A stretch of 64,000 nucleotides of DNA from Hwangdonia seohaensis (GTDB taxonomy: Bacteria; Bacteroidota; Bacteroidia; Flavobacteriales; Flavobacteriaceae), in the NCBI RefSeq assembly GCF_031932625.1, contig NZ_JAVSCK010000002.1:372001-436000 (forward strand), in the 5' to 3' direction. Both the position numbers and the translations under genes were made by a program. The notes beneath the pieces are model-generated. The model worked only from the letters and a program-made list of their open reading frames with translations, did not search any database and had not been told where the DNA came from. Below are positions 1 through 7,410 of the stretch, one piece after another. Every line of letters begins with the position of its first letter. Positions within the stretch are counted from its first letter, which is position 1.

Positions 1-205
1 TGCCGATAAAGATTGGAAGCCAACCACCTTTGGTTTCGATTTGGAAGAAACCGAAAATGGTACCATGGTGAAGTTTTGTCACGTAAATTGGCCGGAAAAC
101 AATCATCATTTTAAACATTCTTCATTTTGTTGGGCTTTGCTGTTAAACGGCCTAAAGAATTATTTGGAAAAAGGCATTATCATTCCTTTTGAAGATAGAA
201 ATTGA
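1..205 (+). CDS. SRPBCC (AHSA1-like) domain protein, C-terminal fragment
   Basis: An open frame enters from the left edge and stops with TGA at 203-205, giving the last 67 residues. Readable motifs include GFDLEETENGTMVKFCH, the aromatic WPENNHHFKHSSFCWA stretch and a final helix LLLNGLKNYLEKG. This pattern of a strand, an aromatic patch and a long C-terminal helix fits the START/SRPBCC fold of AHSA1-like proteins, which bind hydrophobic ligands or act as chaperone-associated domains. The ligand cannot be predicted. The 5' end lies outside the window, so length and start are unknown. The amidase gene follows 79 bases later on the same strand. Confidence 0.6.
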   Translation, partial: ADKDWKPTTFGFDLEETENGTMVKFCHVNWPENNHHFKHSSFCWALLLNGLKNYLEKGIIIPFEDRN

Positions 206-284
206 GACGGTAATTTATCATTCCTGCGCAGGCAGTAGAATATTTCATTTAAATTTTTCACTATTTTAGTGCAAAATACTGACC

Positions 285-1937
285 ATGAGACTTTCTATAT
301 TTTTCTTATTCTCCTTTTTAATCTTTTCTTGTAAAAACCCAAAAGCAGACCATAGTGTTTCTGATAATATTGCTTTAGAAGACGCCATGGTTTTTTCAAA
401 CGATTCCATTAAAGATTTTAGAGCATTTAAAGTTTTGGATTCAGAATATATCAATGTTTCTGAGCTATGGGAACCTTTTGAAAACGACTTAAACGATTTT
501 ACGGACGAAACTTATAACCGTTTAAAACCATTAATTTTAGAAGCAAACATTCCAACCCTTCACGAACACATATCATCTGGTAAACTATCTTACGAATTGC
601 TCACTAAATTCTATTTGTATCGTATTAGAAAGTTCGATAGAGAAAATTCTTTATCATTAAATTCAGTAATCTCATTAAATCCGAATGTCATTAAAGAAGC
701 CATAAAAGCAGATAACACAGATTTTGAGGTTGAGCCACATGCCATTTATGGCATGCCAATTTTATTAAAAGATAATATAAATACAGAAGGAATGCCTACG
801 ACTGCTGGAGCTGTGGCGTTACAGAATAATAACACCGAGGATGCTTTTGTGGTAAAACAATTGAAAAGCAAAGGGGCTTTAATTTTAGGAAAAACCAACC
901 TAAGCGAATGGGCCTACTTTTTCTGTGGCGATTGCCCAAGCGGCTATAGTGCTGTTGGCGGACAAACCTTAAATCCTTACGGACGAAGAATTATGGATAC
1001 AGGTGGTTCGAGTTCGGGTAGTGGTGTGGCCGTTGCTGCTAATTTTTGTGTTGGGGCAGTGGGTAGCGAAACGTCTGGTTCAATATTGTCACCTTCAAGT
1101 CAGAATTCAGTTGTTGGCTTAAAACCAACCATTGGCTTGTTGAGCAGAAGCGGTATTGTGCCTATTTCGTCAACTTTGGATACACCGGGACCGATGACCA
1201 AAAACGTAACGGATAACGCCATTTTATTAGACGCGATGTTTGGTTTTGATGACAGCGATTCCAAATCGATTGCTACAAAATCCGGCACTGGTTTTTATGG
1301 TAACAAAGCGTCGTTTAAAAACGATTTGACCGGGAAGCGCTTTGGGGCATTCAAAAGACTGATGGAAGATTCACTTTACGTCCGAGCAATTGCAGAATTA
1401 AAAATTAAAGGCGCTGTAATCATTGAGGTTGAGGAAGAAAAAGTTGATTTACCTGATTTTTTAAGGTTGTTAAATTTAGATATGAAAACCGATTTGCCTG
1501 AATATCTTTCAGATTACGCGAGTAACGAGGTTGCGGTGGCGTCTGTACAAGATGTTATTGATTTCAATAAAAAAGATTCCTTAAATCGGATGCCTTATGG
1601 CCAAAAACTATTTGAAGGTATTGTAGCAGATAGTTCAAGCCACGAAGCGTTTCAAGAGATAAAAAACACATTAAAGGCTAATGGAAGAAGTTTTTACGAC
1701 AAACCTATGAAAGAACACAATCTTGATGGGTTTTTATCAATAAATAATTACCATGCAGGTTTTGCAGCCGTTGCCGAATACCCTGCTATAACGGTTCCCA
1801 TGGGTTATACAGAAAAAGGCGCTCCAAAAGGCTTAACGTTTATTGGGAAACCTCTATCTGAAAATGATTTATTGGGTTGGGCATATATATATGAGCAGGT
1901 TTCCAAAAGGCGAAAAGCGCCAAAAAACTATAATTAA
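285..1937 (+). CDS. amidase-signature family lipoprotein
   Basis: 550 residues. The N-terminus is a lipoprotein signal (hydrophobic run ending in FSC, lipidated Cys16), so the enzyme should be anchored in the envelope. The amidase-signature catalytic triad is visible: Lys162 (LLKDNIN), cis-Ser242 in GGSSSGSG, and nucleophile Ser266 in GSETSGSI. The 24-residue Ser-Ser spacing equals that of fatty acid amide hydrolase. The family hydrolyses amides (peptide amides, aryl or acyl amides). The lipoprotein signal and the absence of gatB/gatC nearby argue against this being the GatA subunit of the tRNA amidotransferase. The Arg that often follows the nucleophile loop is Leu here. Substrate is unknown; a role in scavenging amides or amidated peptides is inference. 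The gene is convergent with the serine hydrolase, overlapping it by 4 bases. Confidence 0.85.
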   Translation: MRLSIFFLFSFLIFSCKNPKADHSVSDNIALEDAMVFSNDSIKDFRAFKVLDSEYINVSELWEPFENDLNDFTDETYNRLKPLILEANIPTLHEHISSGKLSYELLTKFYLYRIRKFDRENSLSLNSVISLNPNVIKEAIKADNTDFEVEPHAIYGMPILLKDNINTEGMPTTAGAVALQNNNTEDAFVVKQLKSKGALILGKTNLSEWAYFFCGDCPSGYSAVGGQTLNPYGRRIMDTGGSSSGSGVAVAANFCVGAVGSETSGSILSPSSQNSVVGLKPTIGLLSRSGIVPISSTLDTPGPMTKNVTDNAILLDAMFGFDDSDSKSIATKSGTGFYGNKASFKNDLTGKRFGAFKRLMEDSLYVRAIAELKIKGAVIIEVEEEKVDLPDFLRLLNLDMKTDLPEYLSDYASNEVAVASVQDVIDFNKKDSLNRMPYGQKLFEGIVADSSSHEAFQEIKNTLKANGRSFYDKPMKEHNLDGFLSINNYHAGFAAVAEYPAITVPMGYTEKGAPKGLTFIGKPLSENDLLGWAYIYEQVSKRRKAPKNYN

Positions 1938-3073
1938 TCAATTAGTTTATTGATTTCGCCCCAAAGGTCGTTATCAAAACTCGAAGGCCCCAATAAAGCT
2001 TCGCCGGCATCATCGCCCATTCTAACTATTACAAGGTTTTTACTGGGAACGATGTACAGTTTTTGATCGTCTTTTCCTAAGCCCGCAATTAAATCATCTG
2101 GGGCATTCGGCATTAATTTCCCTTGGAATTCCATAGTCAACCCTGGGCCTCTAAAACTATATTTTCCATTCAACCACCACAAATAACCATAAGCTTTATT
2201 TAGGTTTTGCGAGGTGTTCGTCATTGCTTCAAAATAGCTGTTATCATTTAAAATGACAGTGTCATTCCACACACCTTTATTTAGATTCAACAGTCCAAAC
2301 CGCGCCATATTTCGGGCGGTACTATAGTATAATTTAAAATAGCCAATGTGTAACCAAGCCCCTTGTATCCCGATTTTATTCTTTAATTTATCATTAAAAT
2401 AATTACTAAAATCGGTATTAACGGCATTGCCCACAATGTCGTGTAATATGGTATAAGGCCCGTTGTGATAGTACCAAAAACTACCGGGTTCGTTTTTGTA
2501 AATTAAACAATCGGGGTCTGTGCAATTGTTGTTAGGCACGGTAAAATCCAATCCCGTGGTCATCGTTAAATGATTCCAAATGCTTATATTTTCTTCCTGT
2601 TCTGTCGTTAAACTGGTCCATCCGCTACCCAAATAATCGCTCGATGCATCATCAATACTTAAAAAGCCTTCTTGTTGCGCAATACCCGTAGTAAAGGCCA
2701 CTAAGGTTTTGGCAGCAGAATTCCACGCTAAGTTAGAGGTTTCATCTTCTCCATTTCCGTACCATTCAACCACCATACGGCCATCCTTTAAAATGATAAA
2801 AGCTTTGGTGCCTTTGCTTTCAACGTAATTTAAGAGCGGTTGTAAGGCACTTTCATTCCAACCCAAATCACTCACCGATTTTGTTTCCCAAACATTAGAA
2901 TTTATCGGTGGAAAATAGAGTTCGTTATCGATAGGAGTTTCATCAATAGGTTCATTATTGGAAGCGCAATTAAAACAGGATATTGCAATAATCATAAAGT
3001 AGTAGATGATCTTTTTCAAAACAGTAGATTTTATTTTTTGGACATGTAAATATACTAAAGGTTTAATTGGCAT
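1934..3073 (-). CDS. serine hydrolase (beta-lactamase/EstB-like), probable lipoprotein
   Basis: About 379 residues from the ATG at 3073. A TTG at 3019 would give a more classical lipoprotein signal (two Lys, hydrophobic run, AISC), and a near-consensus -7 box TATATTTA at 3047-3054 lies between these starts, so 3019 may be the real one. The body shows the beta-lactamase/penicillin-binding-like fold: SAAK (SxxK nucleophile motif) in NSAAKTLVAF, then the WNHLTMTTGLDF segment and a C-terminal VIVRMGDD strand typical of class C-like esterases. Proteins of this type cleave esters or D-amino peptides in the envelope; the substrate is not predictable. Its 3' end overlaps the amidase by 4 bases. Confidence 0.8.
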   Translation of the reverse strand: MPIKPLVYLHVQKIKSTVLKKIIYYFMIIAISCFNCASNNEPIDETPIDNELYFPPINSNVWETKSVSDLGWNESALQPLLNYVESKGTKAFIILKDGRMVVEWYGNGEDETSNLAWNSAAKTLVAFTTGIAQQEGFLSIDDASSDYLGSGWTSLTTEQEENISIWNHLTMTTGLDFTVPNNNCTDPDCLIYKNEPGSFWYYHNGPYTILHDIVGNAVNTDFSNYFNDKLKNKIGIQGAWLHIGYFKLYYSTARNMARFGLLNLNKGVWNDTVILNDNSYFEAMTNTSQNLNKAYGYLWWLNGKYSFRGPGLTMEFQGKLMPNAPDDLIAGLGKDDQKLYIVPSKNLVIVRMGDDAGEALLGPSSFDNDLWGEINKLID

Positions 3074-3131
3074 ATTAAATTTCAAAAAGCGCAATTAATA
3101 AATCTTAGCTCTTAAATCGTTTCGTATTGCG

Positions 3132-3139
3132 TATCTTTG
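3132..3139 (+). promoter_or_regulatory. -7 box (TAnnTTTG) of rimO
   Basis: TATCTTTG matches the Bacteroidota sigma-A -7 consensus TAnnTTTG and lies 20 bases before the ATG at 3160. It falls downstream of the longer in-frame start at 3127, which could not be translated from this transcript. It therefore decides the start of rimO. I see no clear -33 TTTG. Confidence 0.55.
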
Positions 3140-3159
3140 CGCCCATATTTATAAAACCT

Positions 3160-4461
3160 ATGCGCACAAAAACGCTTAAAAAGAATAAAATAAACGTAGT
3201 AACTCTGGGCTGTAGTAAAAATGTTTACGACAGCGAGGTGTTAATGGGACAACTTAAAGCCAATAATAAAGAGGTTGTACATGAAGAGGAGGGCAATATT
3301 GTAGTGATTAATACCTGCGGTTTTATTAATAATGCCAAAGAGGAAAGTGTTAATACCATTCTGGAATACGTACAGAAAAAACAAGAAGGAGAAGTTGATA
3401 AAGTGTTCGTAACGGGCTGTTTAAGCGAACGTTATAAGCCCGATTTGGTTAAGGAAATCCCCAATGTGGATGAGTATTTTGGAACCACCGAACTACCCGG
3501 TTTACTTAAAGCTTTGGGTGCCGATTATAAGCACGAGCTTATTGGCGAACGTTTAACCACGACACCTAAAAACTATGCCTATTTAAAAATTGCCGAAGGT
3601 TGCGACAGACCCTGTAGTTTTTGCGCCATTCCTTTAATGCGCGGAAAACATAAAAGCACGCCGATTGAAGAGGTTGTTATTGAAGCTGAAAAGCTGGCAG
3701 CAAACGGTGTTAAGGAATTGATTTTAATTGCACAGGATTTAACGTATTACGGACTGGATTTATATAAAAAGCGAAACTTAGCCGAATTGCTTGAAGCGTT
3801 GGTAAATGTTGAAGGTGTGGAGTGGATTCGGTTGCATTACGCATTTCCAACGGGTTTCCCCATGGATGTGTTGGAGGTGATGGAGCGCGAGCCGAAAATA
3901 TGTAACTATTTGGATATTCCGCTGCAGCACATTTCAGACTCGATTTTAAAAAGTATGCGCCGTGGAACCACAAAGGAAAAAACTACAAAACTGCTTCAGG
4001 AATTTAGAGCTAAAGTTCCTAAAATGGCCATTAGAACCACGTTAATTGTGGGATATCCCGGAGAAACCGAAGCACATTTCCAAGAGTTAAAACAGTGGGT
4101 TACCGATATGCGTTTTGAACGTTTGGGATGTTTTACTTATTCGCACGAAGAAAATACCCATGCCTTTAATTTAGAAGATGATGTGCCGGAAGACGTGAAA
4201 ATTGACCGTGCCAACCAGATTATGGAAATCCAATCGCAGATTTCTTGGGAATTGAACCAACAAAAAATAGGGCAGGAGTTTAAAGTGGTTATCGATAGAA
4301 AGGAAGGTAATTATTTTATTGGGCGCACCGAATTTGATTCGCCCGATGTGGATAACGAAGTGCTTATTGATGCTACAAAAACCTATTTAAAAACAGGTGA
4401 ATTTGCTACCATTAAAATTATTGAAGCTGAGGATTTTGACCTTTATGGTGAGGTTGTTTAG
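3160..4461 (+). CDS. rimO: ribosomal protein S12 methylthiotransferase RimO
   Basis: 433 residues from the ATG at 3160, chosen because of the -7 box at 3132-3139. RimO is a cytoplasmic radical-SAM enzyme that adds a methylthio group to the conserved aspartate of ribosomal protein S12. The N-terminal UPF0004 domain carries the three cluster cysteines C18 (GCSKN), C53 (NTCGF) and C87 (TGCLS). The radical-SAM CxxxCxxC motif is C148-C152-C155 in EGCDRPCSFC. The C-terminus is a TRAM domain ending in EDFDLYGEVV. The MRGKHKSTP and GYPGETEAHF segments are characteristic of RimO rather than MiaB. It appears monocistronic and is followed by an unusual nested inverted repeat. Confidence 0.95.
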   Translation: MRTKTLKKNKINVVTLGCSKNVYDSEVLMGQLKANNKEVVHEEEGNIVVINTCGFINNAKEESVNTILEYVQKKQEGEVDKVFVTGCLSERYKPDLVKEIPNVDEYFGTTELPGLLKALGADYKHELIGERLTTTPKNYAYLKIAEGCDRPCSFCAIPLMRGKHKSTPIEEVVIEAEKLAANGVKELILIAQDLTYYGLDLYKKRNLAELLEALVNVEGVEWIRLHYAFPTGFPMDVLEVMEREPKICNYLDIPLQHISDSILKSMRRGTTKEKTTKLLQEFRAKVPKMAIRTTLIVGYPGETEAHFQELKQWVTDMRFERLGCFTYSHEENTHAFNLEDDVPEDVKIDRANQIMEIQSQISWELNQQKIGQEFKVVIDRKEGNYFIGRTEFDSPDVDNEVLIDATKTYLKTGEFATIKIIEAEDFDLYGEVV

Positions 4462-4582
4462 GTAGTTTCGTTTAATGCAAAAATAAAGCTCCGTTTTAAT
4501 GAGCTTTATCGGGTGTTAAACGAAGGTGTCGTTTTTTTTCTGACAAAGTCAATAATGCTTTTTTTAAAAGTTTGAAACTACC
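4461..4582 (+). repeat. nested inverted repeat after rimO, possible terminator
   Basis: Three perfect 9-bp inverted pairs are stacked here: ATAAAGCTC (4483-4491) with GAGCTTTAT (4501-4509); TTCGTTTAA (4467-4475) with TTAAACGAA (4516-4524); and GGTAGTTTC (4461-4469) with GAAACTACC (4574-4582). A run of eight T follows at about 4530. The inner two form a plausible terminator for rimO. The outer pair shares three bases with the middle pair, so the two cannot form fully at the same time. Confidence 0.6.
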
Positions 4583-4588
4583 GAAGTG

Positions 4589-4879
4589 CTATTTAAAATC
4601 GAGTTTTACACCCTGAAGCAAAAAATCAAACAGATATTCGGGCGCAAAAAGCCCCCATACAATCGGAATACATATTAATGTGACCATCGCGTATTTTAAT
4701 ATGTTATTTTCATTTTTACTAAGTAAGATCAATACTATGTAAATAACTAAATAATATAGAAACAACCAACCAAAGGCAATTGAAAACAATGGCATAAAAC
4801 CACCAAGCAATAAAGTGATAATAGTTGCTATCGCTAATATTATTAAAGTTATCAAGCATGTTTTTTTTAGCAGTTTCAT
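4589..4879 (-). CDS. small hypothetical membrane protein
   Basis: 96 residues, ATG start at 4879. I do not recognise a family. The sequence is almost wholly hydrophobic: a short basic start (MKLLKK), then three or four predicted membrane segments (about residues 7-27, 29-55, 62-80), and a short polar tail ending in KLDFK. It lies 62 bases downstream of thrC on the same strand with no strong terminator between, so it may be read through from the threonine operon. No function can be assigned. Confidence 0.55.
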   Translation of the reverse strand: MKLLKKTCLITLIILAIATIITLLLGGFMPLFSIAFGWLFLYYLVIYIVLILLSKNENNILKYAMVTLICIPIVWGLFAPEYLFDFLLQGVKLDFK

Positions 4880-4941
4880 AAATTATTTTTGGTTTCTGTC
4901 CGTATGTCTTCGATGTTTCTCTAGTTTGATAAAATCAAAAC

Positions 4942-6234
4942 CTACTTTAATAAAAAGTCTTTTAAATCATTATAAGCCGAAATCTTCGTCGCTACTTTTT
5001 CCTTATCCATAACCGCCTCGATTTGGGTTGGAAACGGCTGTTTTTCTTTTATAACTTCTTCAACCACATCCAAAAACTTGGTGGGATGCGCCGTTTCTAA
5101 AAATACGCAATGTGCGTTTGGGTTTTCTTTTAAATACGCTTTGCATCCTAAATAGCCCACGGCACCGTGTGGGTCTGCCACGTAATTGAATAGTTCGTAA
5201 ATTTCCAACATCGCTTCTTTGGTGGTCTCATCTGAAAAACTATACGACGACAGGTTGTCTTTTAACGCTTCAAAGTTGTTTTTATAAATTTCCTGAATAC
5301 GGATAAAGTTACTCGGGTCGCCTACGTCCATAGCATTGCTTATGGTTTGTACCGATGCCTGAGGTTGGTAATTTTGCGATTGTAAATAGCGGGTCACCAC
5401 ATTGTTTTCATTATTAGAAGCAATAAAATGTTTAATGGGCAATCCCAATTGTTGTGCCATCATGCCCGCACCGACATTGCCAAAATTTCCGCTTGGTACG
5501 GAAAACACCATGTTTTTATGTTTTTTATGCAATTGTTTATAGGCAAACATAAAATAAAAGAGTTGAGGTAACCAACGTGCAACGTTAATGGAATTGGCCG
5601 AGGTAAGTTGCATTTGGCTTGTTAATGCCTCATCTAAAAAGGCGGTTTTAACCATGGCTTGGCAATCGTCAAAAGTGCCATTAACCTCTAAAGCTTTTAT
5701 ATTTTGACCCAAAGTTGTAAGTTGCTTTTCCTGTATATCGCTCACTTTTCCGCTGGGGTAAAGGATCACGACATTAACGCCTTTTACACCTAAAAATCCA
5801 TTGGCCACAGCACCACCTGTATCGCCCGATGTGGCTACCAAAACGGTTACTTCGTTCGTGTTGTCTTTGTTAAAATAACCTAAACAGCGTGCCATAAAAC
5901 GCGCACCAACGTCTTTAAACGCCATGGTTGGACCATGGAACAATTCTAAAGTAGAAATGTTTTCATTGAGTTGAACCACAGGGAAATCAAAACTTAAGGT
6001 TTCTTCAACGATGGTTTTTAAAACCGCTTCCGGAATTTCAGGCGTAACGAATTGTTTAATGGCTTCGAAAGCTATTTCGGAGTGCGATAAATTATCGATA
6101 TCATCAAAAAATGATTGTGGTAAAGGCGTTATGCTTTCCGGGAAATACAAGCCTTTATCTGGCGCTAATCCTTTTATAACCGCATCTTTAAACGATGTGT
6201 TTGGTGCTTGTTTGTTTAATGAGTAGTAGTTCAT
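4942..6234 (-). CDS. thrC: threonine synthase
   Basis: 430 residues. This PLP enzyme converts O-phosphohomoserine to threonine, the last step of the pathway. The N-terminus begins YYSLN and carries the family signature TMAFKDVGARF with the PLP-binding Lys107, followed by VATSGDTGGAVANGFLG, the phosphate-binding loop. SVPSGNFGNVGAGMMAQQLG and a C-terminal ADPHGAVGY complete the fold. Length is normal for the short ThrC class of bacteria. It is the third gene of thrA-thrB-thrC; a repeat-containing spacer of 182 bases separates it from thrB. Expression should depend on the operon promoter and leader upstream of thrA. Confidence 0.95.
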   Translation of the reverse strand: MNYYSLNKQAPNTSFKDAVIKGLAPDKGLYFPESITPLPQSFFDDIDNLSHSEIAFEAIKQFVTPEIPEAVLKTIVEETLSFDFPVVQLNENISTLELFHGPTMAFKDVGARFMARCLGYFNKDNTNEVTVLVATSGDTGGAVANGFLGVKGVNVVILYPSGKVSDIQEKQLTTLGQNIKALEVNGTFDDCQAMVKTAFLDEALTSQMQLTSANSINVARWLPQLFYFMFAYKQLHKKHKNMVFSVPSGNFGNVGAGMMAQQLGLPIKHFIASNNENNVVTRYLQSQNYQPQASVQTISNAMDVGDPSNFIRIQEIYKNNFEALKDNLSSYSFSDETTKEAMLEIYELFNYVADPHGAVGYLGCKAYLKENPNAHCVFLETAHPTKFLDVVEEVIKEKQPFPTQIEAVMDKEKVATKISAYNDLKDFLLK

Positions 6235-6302
6235 TTCTTTTATATTGACCGAAGACCGTTGACGGAAATCTGGTTATTAGTTGTTCGTAATTCTAATCCA
6301 TT

Positions 6303-6399
6303 CGTCATTGCGAAGCAAATTTTTATTTGCTGTGGCAATCTGTTGATAATTTACTTAAATTTAAAAGATTGCCACGTCGTAAAAACTCCTCGCAATGAC
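6303..6399. repeat. interspersed inverted-repeat element, copy 1
   Basis: A 97-bp element in the thrB-thrC spacer. Outer arms GTCATTGCGA (6304-6313) and TCGCAATGAC (6390-6399) are perfect inverted repeats. Inner arms GTGGCAATCT (6332-6341) and AGATTGCCAC (6366-6375) are also perfect. A degenerate second copy lies at 19301-19400. It resembles the short palindromic repeats scattered between genes in many Bacteroidota. In the transcript it would fold into a long hairpin between thrB and thrC and could stabilise or attenuate the message. Confidence 0.75.
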
Positions 6400-6416
6400 A
6401 TCTATTTCAATTTAAT

Positions 6417-7340
6417 CTATTCAATAATCTTTATGCCTTGTGTATTAATTTTGCACACATAAGTATCAAACTTTATATTCGTTTTTGAGTACACGTTAAT
6501 CATAGCTTCCTCTACGTTTTTAGCTTTTTCAATTCCTTCGGACAACGAAAAAATTGAAGGTCCAGAACCAGAAATCCCAGAGCCCAAGGCGCCATGTTTT
6601 AAAGCGGCTTGTTTTACGTCGTCAAAATACGGAATCAGTTTACTTCGGTGTGGTTCTATAATAACGTCGTGCAGCGACCTTTTAATTAATGGGTAATCGT
6701 TGGTGTGCAGCGCGTGAATTAAACTCCCAAAGTTACTCCATTGCGTTATGACGTCTTGAAGCGGAACTTGTTTTGGCAGAATGGCTCTGGCCTCGGACGT
6801 TTTTATTTCAATCTGCGGATGAATAATGGTCGCATACAAATTATTGGGCACAGGAATTTGTAAAACCTCAAGTGGCGATACGCTTTTTACCAAGGTAAAT
6901 CCCCCAAAAATAGCTGGTGCCAAATTATCGGCGTGTTCACATTGGCTCGCCAATGCTTCGCCTTTTATGGCAAATGCCGTGAGCTCCGTTTTATTAAAAG
7001 GTTTGCCCAAAAGTTCGTTCATTCCAAAAACACTGCCCACCGCACTGGCGGCACTACTGCCAATACCACTTCCGGGTTTTATGTTTTTACGGATTTCAAT
7101 TTCGAAACCACAATCTGGATTTACCGCCTCGTACATGGCCAATGCCGAAACCCCAGCTACGTTTAACTCGGTTTCCGTGGGTAAATTAAAACCTTCAACC
7201 TTGGTTATAAAAATGCCTTTTTTGTCAACTTTTCTAATCGTCATTTCATCGCCAATCGTGTCTAAGCAAAAGCCCAACACATCAAAACCACAAGCGACAT
7301 TGGCAACTGTTGCAGGCGAAAATATTTTTATTTCGTTCAT
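6417..7340 (-). CDS. thrB: homoserine kinase
   Basis: 307 residues. Phosphorylates homoserine to O-phosphohomoserine using ATP. It belongs to the GHMP kinases: the N-terminus has IFSPATVANVACGFDVLGF, the ATP-binding motif is KPGSGIGSSAASA (about residues 90-102), and the C-terminal GSGISGSGPSIFSL loop closes the active site. Length is typical. It is the second gene of the threonine operon, 70 bases downstream of thrA. No irregularity is seen. Confidence 0.95.
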   Translation of the reverse strand: MNEIKIFSPATVANVACGFDVLGFCLDTIGDEMTIRKVDKKGIFITKVEGFNLPTETELNVAGVSALAMYEAVNPDCGFEIEIRKNIKPGSGIGSSAASAVGSVFGMNELLGKPFNKTELTAFAIKGEALASQCEHADNLAPAIFGGFTLVKSVSPLEVLQIPVPNNLYATIIHPQIEIKTSEARAILPKQVPLQDVITQWSNFGSLIHALHTNDYPLIKRSLHDVIIEPHRSKLIPYFDDVKQAALKHGALGSGISGSGPSIFSLSEGIEKAKNVEEAMINVYSKTNIKFDTYVCKINTQGIKIIE

Positions 7341-7410
7341 ATTTTTATAGAATTAAGAAAAGAGAAATGAGACAAATCTATTTTCTCTTCTCTTTATTCT
7401 TTTGTCCTTT

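Noticed and set aside
285..1937. GatA subunit of the Glu-tRNA(Gln) amidotransferase
   Set aside because: It has a lipoprotein signal and no gatB/gatC nearby; it fits a surface amidase better.
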